DNA of 64,000 nt from Lysobacter sp. GX 14042 (lineage in GTDB: Bacteria; Pseudomonadota; Gammaproteobacteria; Xanthomonadales; Xanthomonadaceae). The stretch is taken from contig NZ_JAJUWY010000009.1 of NCBI RefSeq assembly GCF_021390425.1, forward strand, positions 1-64,000. The letters run 5' to 3'. The notes under the pieces were generated by a model, which worked only from the letters and a program-made list of their open reading frames with translations, had not been told where the DNA came from and searched no databases. Both the position numbers and the translations under genes were made by a program. Shown here piece after piece: positions 59,029 to 64,000 of the stretch (positions within the stretch are counted from its first letter, which is position 1; each line of letters opens with the position of its first letter).

Positions 59029-59658
59029 TTACTTCGAGTACAGCTCGATGATCAACGCTTCGTTGATATCGGCCGGCAGGTCGGTCCGGTCGGGGACCGC
59101 CTTGAACACGCCGGCGAACTTCTTCGAGTCAACCTCAACCCAGGACGGCGACAGGTCCATCTGCTGCGCGACAGTGAGCGATTCCTGCACTCGCAGCTGC
59201 TTCTGGGCCTTCTCCGACAGCGCGATCGCATCGCCCGCCTTGACCTGGTAGGACGGCAGGTTGACCGGCTGGCCGTTGACGGTGACGCCACGGTGGCTGA
59301 CCAGCTGCCGGGCAGCCGGACGGGTCAGCGCGAAGCCCATGCGGTAGATGACGTTGTCCAGGCGGGTCTCCAGCAGCTGCAGGAGGATCTCGCCGGTGTT
59401 GCCGCGCTTGGCGGCCGCCTTCTTGTAGTAGTTGCGGAACTGGCGCTCCAGCAGGCCGTAGATGCGCTTGACCTTCTGCTTTTCACGCAGCTGGTTGGCG
59501 TAGTCGGACAGCTTGCCGCGACGCGCGGTGGGACCGTGCTGGCCGGGCTTCTGCTCCAGCTTGCACTTCGAGTCGAGCGCGCGCGCCGGCGACTTCAGGC
59601 CGAGGTCGGCACCTTCGCGGCGCGAGAGCTTGCACTTGGGACCAATGTAACGAGCCAT
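59029..59658 (-). CDS. rpsD: 30S ribosomal protein S4
   Basis: A 209-residue S4, an early 16S rRNA-binding protein. It begins [20 protein letters not shown] and has the S4 RNA-binding domain [20 protein letters not shown] with [18 protein letters not shown]. The zinc-type cysteines of some S4 proteins are absent (one cysteine, as in the C- form). In E. coli S4 represses translation of the alpha operon by binding the rpsM leader; the same could hold here. It is 15 bp after rpsK. Confidence 0.98.
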   Translation of the reverse strand: MARYIGPKCKLSRREGADLGLKSPARALDSKCKLEQKPGQHGPTARRGKLSDYANQLREKQKVKRIYGLLERQFRNYYKKAAAKRGNTGEILLQLLETRLDNVIYRMGFALTRPAARQLVSHRGVTVNGQPVNLPSYQVKAGDAIALSEKAQKQLRVQESLTVAQQMDLSPSWVEVDSKKFAGVFKAVPDRTDLPADINEALIIELYSK

Positions 59659-59672
59659 GGTTGTTCAGCTCC

Positions 59673-60065
59673 TCAGACGCGACGCTTTTTCGGCGGACGG
59701 CACCCGTTGTGCGGGATGGGCGTCACGTCGATGATGTTGGTGATCTTGTAGCCGACGTTGTTCAACGAACGCACGGCAGACTCACGACCCGGACCGGGAC
59801 CCTTGATGCGCACCTCCAGCGCCTTCACGCCGTAGTCGAGCGCGGCACGGCCGGCCTTCTCGGCGGCGACCTGGGCGGCGAACGGGGTCGACTTGCGCGA
59901 ACCGCGGAAGCCCGCGCCACCGGAGGTGGCCCAGCTCAGGGCGTTGCCCTGGCGGTCGGTGATCGTGATGATGGTGTTGTTGAACGAAGCGTGGACGTGG
60001 GCGATCCCGTCGGTGACGACGCGCTTGATCTTCTTCTTCGTCTTGGTGGCGGTTGGCTTGGCCAT
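59673..60065 (-). CDS. rpsK: 30S ribosomal protein S11
   Basis: A 130-residue S11 of the 30S platform. Segments are [40 protein letters not shown] and the ending [16 protein letters not shown]. The N-terminus ([15 protein letters not shown]) is lysine-rich as usual. It lies 12 bp after rpsM and 14 bp before rpsD. Confidence 0.98.
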   Translation of the reverse strand: MAKPTATKTKKKIKRVVTDGIAHVHASFNNTIITITDRQGNALSWATSGGAGFRGSRKSTPFAAQVAAEKAGRAALDYGVKALEVRIKGPGPGRESAVRSLNNVGYKITNIIDVTPIPHNGCRPPKKRRV

Positions 60066-60077
60066 TGATCTGCCCCC

Positions 60078-60434
60078 TTACTTTCTGATCGGCTTGCGCG
60101 GGCCCTTGCGGGTACGCGCGTTGGTCTTGGTCCGCTGGCCACGCAGCGGCAGGCCGCGACGGTGACGCAGACCCCGGTAGCAACCCAGGTCCATCAGGCG
60201 CTTGATCGACATGCCGATCTCGCGACGCAGGTCGCCCTCGACCACGTACTTGCCGATCTCGGCACGCAGGGCCTCGACTTCCGGCTCGGACAGGTCGCGG
60301 ATCTTGGTCTCCGAACCCACACCGGCGGCTTCGCAGATCTTCCTGGAACGGGTACGGCCAATGCCGTAAATGCTTTGCAGCCCAACCCAGACGTGCTTCT
60401 GGGCAGGCAGGTTGACGCCCGCAATACGCGCCAT
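60078..60434 (-). CDS. rpsM: 30S ribosomal protein S13
   Basis: A 118-residue S13 of the 30S head, contacting the 50S subunit and P-site tRNA. It starts [20 protein letters not shown] and ends [20 protein letters not shown]. It is the first gene of the alpha operon proper; a 335-bp spacer separates it from secY, much longer than the gaps in the rest of the cluster, so it probably has its own promoter. Confidence 0.98.
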   Translation of the reverse strand: MARIAGVNLPAQKHVWVGLQSIYGIGRTRSRKICEAAGVGSETKIRDLSEPEVEALRAEIGKYVVEGDLRREIGMSIKRLMDLGCYRGLRHRRGLPLRGQRTKTNARTRKGPRKPIRK

Positions 60435-60769
60435 AACGCGATCTCCAACTGGTTTGGCGTGCCGGGGCCTGACAACCCGGCGCAGATGACCACTCGAAAG
60501 AGTGAATCGACAATTGTAGCAAGGTCCCGGATTACATAGGAAGTCCAACCACTTACGCTGGCTGAACCCCGGCATGGGGAGTGTGCCCATGCTCCGGCGA
60601 CGGATTCCCGGCTGCCTGGGGCCGGAGTGGTGTCAGCCACTCCGGCTCCGGCGCCACGCGCTACTCTGACGCGCGGACCGGCCGTGGATCCACCCGCACG
60701 CGGAACGTCGTGCGGGTCGCCCCTTGTGGACCGCCGGCGCTGAGGGCCCGCGGTCCGGAAGACTGGTTG
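60435..60769. other. 335-bp secY-rpsM spacer without rpmJ
   Basis: No coding sequence for L36 (rpmJ), which often lies here, could be read on the minus strand. The spacer holds two perfect 9-bp hairpins, 60622-60645 (CCGGAGTGG / CCACTCCGG, 6-base loop) and 60692-60717 (ACCCGCACG / CGTGCGGGT, 8-base loop), and the promoter-like element nearer rpsM. The first hairpin may end or attenuate the secY transcript. Confidence 0.7.
60491..60518 (-). promoter_or_regulatory. Probable promoter and leader hairpin of rpsM
   Basis: On the minus strand TACAAT (60518 down to 60513) is a good -10 box, followed at 60504-60491 by a CACTC-TTTC-GAGTG hairpin that would form at the start of the leader, about 60 bp ahead of the rpsM ATG. 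This could be the internal promoter of the alpha operon and a candidate site for S4 feedback; the match to the E. coli pseudoknot was not tested. Confidence 0.45.
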
Positions 60770-62128
60770 TCAGCGGCGGCCGGAGCCACCCCGCGAACCC
60801 TTCAGGTTCGACTTCTTCAGCAGGCTTTCGTACTGGTGCGACATCAGGTGGGCCTGGATCTGGGCGATGAAGTCCATCACCACGACCACCGCGATGAGCA
60901 GCGAGGTGCCGCCGAAGTAGAACGAGGTGCCCATCTGGGCGCGCATGAACTCCGGCAACAGGCAGACCAGCACCAGGTAGGCCGCGCCCGCGGCGGTCAA
61001 GCGGGTCAGGACCCCGTCGATGTACTCGCCGGTCGCCTTGCCCGGACGGATCCCGGGGATCAGCGCGCCCGACTTCTTCAGGTTGTCGGCGGTTTCCTGC
61101 GAGTTGAACACCAGCGCGGTGTAGAAGAACGCGAAGCCCGCGATCATTCCGCCGTACAGCAGCATGTGCAGGGGCTCGCCGGGGTTCAGCCACTGGCTCA
61201 GCTGCAGCATGAAGCCCGAGGAACTGCCCTGGCCGAACCAGGCAGCCGCGGTCGCCGGGAACATGACGATCGAGGAGGCGAAGATCGGCGGGATCACGCC
61301 TGCCATGTTGAGCTTGAGCGGCAGGAACGAGGACTGGTTCATGTACGCGTTGCGGCCACCCTGGCGGCGCGCGTAGTTGACCGTGATCCGGCGCTGCCCG
61401 CGCTCGACGAACACCACGAAGTAGGTCACCGCGGCCACGATCACCACGATGCCGATGGCCATCAGGGTGCTCATCTCGCCGTTGCGGACCTGCTCGAACA
61501 TGCCCACGACCGCGGACGGCAGGCCAGCGACGATGCCGGCGAAGATGATCAGCGACACGCCGTTGCCGATGCCGCGCTCGGTGACCTGCTCGCCGAGCCA
61601 CATCAGGAACATGGTGCCGGCCGTCAGCGCGATCACGGCGGTCATCACGAACCCAGGACCCGGGTTGTAGACCACCGACAGCCCCTGGCTGGCGCCACCG
61701 GCCTGCAGCGCGGTGGCGATGCCCCAAGCCTGGAACACCGCCAGCGGGATCGCGCCCAGGCGCGACCACTGGTTGATCTTGCGCCGGCCGGACTCGCCCT
61801 CCTTCTGGATCGCCTTCAGGCTGGGCACGATCTGCACCAGCAGCTGCATGATGATCGACGCGGAGATGTACGGCATGACGTTCAGCGCGAACAGGCTGAA
61901 GCGCTGCAGCGCACCACCGGAGAACATGTTGAACATGTCCACGATGGTGCCCTGCTGGCTTTCCATCAGCCGCAGCATCGCATCCGGGTTCACCCCGGGA
62001 ACCGGGATGTAGCAACCGATCCGGTACACCAGGAGTGCACCGACCACGAACAGCAGGCGCTGGCGGAGCTCGGTGAATTTCCCGAGTCCGCCCGCCATGC
62101 CGGCCATCGCGTTGCCGCTTCGCGCCAT
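60770..62128 (-). CDS. secY: Protein translocase subunit SecY
   Basis: A 452-residue channel subunit of the Sec translocon with ten membrane helices. Signatures are [55 protein letters not shown] (SecY signature 1 region), [16 protein letters not shown] and the cytoplasmic loop [20 protein letters not shown]. It ends in a basic tail (SRGGSGRR). It lies 7 bp after rplO, in the usual spc order. Confidence 0.97.
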   Translation of the reverse strand: MARSGNAMAGMAGGLGKFTELRQRLLFVVGALLVYRIGCYIPVPGVNPDAMLRLMESQQGTIVDMFNMFSGGALQRFSLFALNVMPYISASIIMQLLVQIVPSLKAIQKEGESGRRKINQWSRLGAIPLAVFQAWGIATALQAGGASQGLSVVYNPGPGFVMTAVIALTAGTMFLMWLGEQVTERGIGNGVSLIIFAGIVAGLPSAVVGMFEQVRNGEMSTLMAIGIVVIVAAVTYFVVFVERGQRRITVNYARRQGGRNAYMNQSSFLPLKLNMAGVIPPIFASSIVMFPATAAAWFGQGSSSGFMLQLSQWLNPGEPLHMLLYGGMIAGFAFFYTALVFNSQETADNLKKSGALIPGIRPGKATGEYIDGVLTRLTAAGAAYLVLVCLLPEFMRAQMGTSFYFGGTSLLIAVVVVMDFIAQIQAHLMSHQYESLLKKSNLKGSRGGSGRR

Positions 62129-62135
62129 GCGTCTT

Positions 62136-62573
62136 TTACTCCGAGACCTTGCCGCCGGCCTTTTCGATGGCCGCCTTGGCGCCGGCCGTGGCCAGCAGAC
62201 CCTTCAGGGTGAAGGCCTTGGTCAGCTCGCCGGTGGCGACGATCTTGGCCCGCTTGGCGCCCGACGGCACCAGCCGCGCCGCGCGCAGGGCGGCGAAGTC
62301 GAGCTCGCCGGCCTCCAGGCGCTCGAGCTGGTACAGCATCACCTCGGCGGTGTCGCCGGCGGTGCGGCTGCGGAAGCCGACCTTAGGCAGGCGCATGTGC
62401 ATGGGCATCTGGCCGCCTTCGAAGCCGGCCTTGATCTTGCCCTTGCCCGAGCGGGCGAAGGAGCCCTTGTGGCCGCGGCCCGCGGTCTTGCCCAGGCCGG
62501 AACCGATGCCACGGCCGACGCGCTTGCGCTCGGTGCGGGCGCCGTCGGCGGGCTGCAGGGTATTCAGGCGCAT
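62136..62573 (-). CDS. rplO: 50S ribosomal protein L15
   Basis: A 145-residue L15 of the 50S central region. The N-terminus [20 protein letters not shown] and the glycine-rich [18 protein letters not shown] extension that enters rRNA are typical; [19 protein letters not shown] and [19 protein letters not shown] follow. Spc-operon order is kept: 5 bp after rpmD. Confidence 0.98.
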   Translation of the reverse strand: MRLNTLQPADGARTERKRVGRGIGSGLGKTAGRGHKGSFARSGKGKIKAGFEGGQMPMHMRLPKVGFRSRTAGDTAEVMLYQLERLEAGELDFAALRAARLVPSGAKRAKIVATGELTKAFTLKGLLATAGAKAAIEKAGGKVSE

Positions 62574-62578
62574 GATCT

Positions 62579-62773
62579 TTACTCCTCGACCCGGACCAGG
62601 TAGCCGACCTTGTTGATGAGGCCGCGGACCTGGGGGCTGTCCTTCAGTTCACGCGTGTCGTTGAGCCGGTTCAGGCCCAACGCACGCACCGAGAGCCGGT
62701 GCCTGGCCTGGCTGCCCGCCAGGCCCTTGACCAGCCGCACCTTCACGGTGCCGTTGTTTTCGGTCTTAGCCAT
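62579..62773 (-). CDS. rpmD: 50S ribosomal protein L30
   Basis: A 64-residue L30, slightly longer than E. coli (59). It reads [20 protein letters not shown], then [20 protein letters not shown] and ends [11 protein letters not shown], all typical. Its start overlaps the end of rpsE by 8 bp, so the two are translationally coupled. Confidence 0.98.
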   Translation of the reverse strand: MAKTENNGTVKVRLVKGLAGSQARHRLSVRALGLNRLNDTRELKDSPQVRGLINKVGYLVRVEE

Positions 62774-63296
62774 GGATCAGTTCCTCGACCTTCTTGCCGC
62801 GCTTGGCCGCGATGCGGGCAGGCGAATGCATTTCCGTCAGGCCGCGCAGGGTGGCGCGCACCAGGTTGATCGGGTTGCGCGAGCCGACCGCCTTGGCCAG
62901 CACGTCGCGCACGCCGACCGCCTCGAGCACGGCGCGCATCGCGCCGCCGGCGATCACGCCGGTACCTTCGGACGCCGGCTGCATGTAGACGCGGGCCGCG
63001 CCATGGCCGGACTTCACCGAATGCCAGAGGGTGCCGCCGTTGAGCTCGACATTGCTCATGTTGCGGCGCGCCTGCTCCATCGACTTCTGGATCGCGACCG
63101 GCACTTCGCGTGCCTTGCCGTAACCGAAGCCGACCTTGCCGTTGCCGTCGCCAACCACGGTCAGCGCGGTGAAGGTGAACTGGCGACCGCCCTTGACGGT
63201 CTTGCTGACGCGGTTGACCGAGATCAGCTTCTCGATCATCCCGTCGTCGATTTCATCGCGGTTGCCGCGGCCCCGCGAATCGCGTTCGTTAGCCAT
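62766..63296 (-). CDS. rpsE: 30S ribosomal protein S5
   Basis: A 176-residue S5, which helps accuracy and mRNA unwinding at the 30S entry. The core shows [40 protein letters not shown] and [20 protein letters not shown]-type segments (here starting GVIAGGAM). An N-terminal extension rich in Arg/Gly/Asp ([12 protein letters not shown]) is longer than that of E. coli. A 71-bp gap to rplR is the largest in this part of the operon. Confidence 0.98.
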   Translation of the reverse strand: MANERDSRGRGNRDEIDDGMIEKLISVNRVSKTVKGGRQFTFTALTVVGDGNGKVGFGYGKAREVPVAIQKSMEQARRNMSNVELNGGTLWHSVKSGHGAARVYMQPASEGTGVIAGGAMRAVLEAVGVRDVLAKAVGSRNPINLVRATLRGLTEMHSPARIAAKRGKKVEELIHG

Positions 63297-63367
63297 AGGA
63301 CTCTACCTTTACGGTTTCTTACGGCACTGGGCCGCTTATCGTTGTGTATTGGATCGGGACTGCTGGA

Positions 63368-63721
63368 TCAGAACTGCAGGCCACCCTCGCGGGCGGCATC
63401 GGCGAGCGCCTTGACGCGGCCGTGGTAACGGTAGCCGGAGCGGTCGAAAGCAACGCGCTCGACGCCGGCGGCCCTGGCCTTCTCGGCGATCGCCTTGCCC
63501 ACGCGGACAGCGGCCTCGACGTTGTTGCGGTTCTTCAGGCCTTCGGCCACCTCGCCCTGGGTGGTCGAGGCGGCGGCGAGGACCTTCGAGCCGTCGGCGG
63601 TGAAAACCTGGGCATACAGGTGCTGGCCGGTGCGCAGGACCGAAAGGCGCGGCACACCGAGCTCGCGGATGCGGGCACGGGTGGCCTTGGCGCGGCGCAG
63701 ACGGGCGATGTTCTTGTTCAT
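63368..63721 (-). CDS. rplR: 50S ribosomal protein L18
   Basis: A 117-residue L18, the same length as E. coli. It binds 5S rRNA. Segments are [40 protein letters not shown] and the C-terminal [20 protein letters not shown]. It follows rplF by 32 bp. Confidence 0.98.
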   Translation of the reverse strand: MNKNIARLRRAKATRARIRELGVPRLSVLRTGQHLYAQVFTADGSKVLAAASTTQGEVAEGLKNRNNVEAAVRVGKAIAEKARAAGVERVAFDRSGYRYHGRVKALADAAREGGLQF

Positions 63722-63753
63722 GGTCTTGTCGTCTCCAGAAGCCGAAGGCGCGG

Positions 63754-64000
63754 TTACGCCTTCTTTGCTTCCTTGCGGATGATGGTCTCGTCGGAATACT
63801 TCACGCCCTTGCCCTTGTAGGGCTCCGGCGGACGGAAACCACGGATCTTGGCCGCGACCTCGCCGACCACCTGCTTGTCGGCGCCCTGCACCACGATCTC
63901 GGTCTGGCTCGGGGTGGCGACGGTGATGCCCTCGGGCACCTGGAACAGGATCGGGTGGGAGTAGCCCAGCTGCAGGTTCAGGTCACGGCCCTGCATGGAG
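63754..64000 (-). CDS. rplF: 50S ribosomal protein L6, C-terminal half, partial
   Basis: About 82 codons of L6 are present; the gene runs off the right edge, so its start is not seen (a methionine near 63996 is internal). The visible part holds [40 protein letters not shown] and the signature [12 protein letters not shown] near the end. L6 contacts the sarcin-ricin loop region of the 50S subunit. Confidence 0.97.
   Translation of the reverse strand, partial: SMQGRDLNLQLGYSHPILFQVPEGITVATPSQTEIVVQGADKQVVGEVAAKIRGFRPPEPYKGKGVKYSDETIIRKEAKKA

Noticed and set aside
60435-60769. rpmJ (L36) hidden in the secY-rpsM gap
   Set aside because: I read the minus strand in all frames for the short Cys/Arg-rich L36 pattern and did not find it.

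Overview
This is a 64 kb chromosomal stretch from a GC-rich gammaproteobacterium, most likely of the Xanthomonadaceae/Lysobacteraceae (Lysobacter, Luteimonas, Pseudoxanthomonas or a close relative). The grounds are the very high GC coding bias, a 58-residue THX-type ribosomal protein, a class II DAHP synthase, three secreted S46 dipeptidyl-peptidases in tandem, a Xanthomonas-type nucleotide pyrophosphatase, a HutF-type histidine pathway, and dispersed inverted repeats of the kind common in xanthomonads. I saw no tRNA, rRNA, CRISPR array, insertion sequence or prophage.

Layout. 0-2.3 kb: end of an M23 peptidase, a flavodoxin-like reductase and the DEAD-box helicase dbpA. 2.6-3.2 kb: a RelB/RelE-type toxin-antitoxin pair whose start region is a perfect palindrome. 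3.2-7.8 kb: an FrnE/DsbA-like protein, then a tight four-gene unit (DUF3348, DUF802, MotB/OmpA-like, DUF2894) that looks like a ZorA/ZorB-type proton-driven membrane motor with two accessory proteins. 8-11 kb: envelope genes, including an M15 peptidase broken by a frameshift. 11-19 kb: histidine catabolism (hutU, hutF, hutI), interrupted by a small secreted protein, an NPP phosphodiesterase and a beta-lactamase-fold hydrolase; hutH and hutG are not in the window. 18.8-22.3 kb: protein THX, then a zinc-type cluster (MerC-like protein, TonB receptor with a histidine-rich loop, Zur-like regulator).

22.4-30.5 kb: housekeeping genes (gltX, lpxH, a lipoprotein, and the folC-dedD-cvpA-purF operon ending in a DUF455 gene). 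30.5-37.1 kb: three tandem S46 peptidases whose specificity-determining residue differs (Met, Ser, Gly). 37.2-39.7 kb: threonine degradation (tdh, kbl) with a REPIN-like repeat between the two genes. 39.7-43 kb: a secreted hypothetical protein and two OmpA-family porins whose 3' halves are almost identical, a sign of recent gene conversion. 43.4-50.5 kb: a SleB-like hydrolase, a GST, the 2-methylcitrate genes prpB-prpC, a large S9 peptidase and a membrane acyltransferase. 50.6-57.5 kb: mdh, an aspartate-type aminotransferase, ppiB, typA, class II DAHP synthase and dsbB.

57.5-64 kb: the end of the spc operon and the alpha operon on the minus strand (rplF partial, rplR, rpsE, rpmD, rplO, secY, then rpsM, rpsK, rpsD, rpoA, rplQ). 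There is a 335-bp spacer between secY and rpsM where rpmJ often sits; here it holds hairpins and a probable internal promoter.

Taken together, the metabolic genes (hut, tdh/kbl, prpBC, S46 and S9 peptidases, aminotransferase, mdh) suit an organism that digests external protein and burns amino acids and propionyl-CoA. The most interesting accessory locus is the ZorAB-like motor operon.
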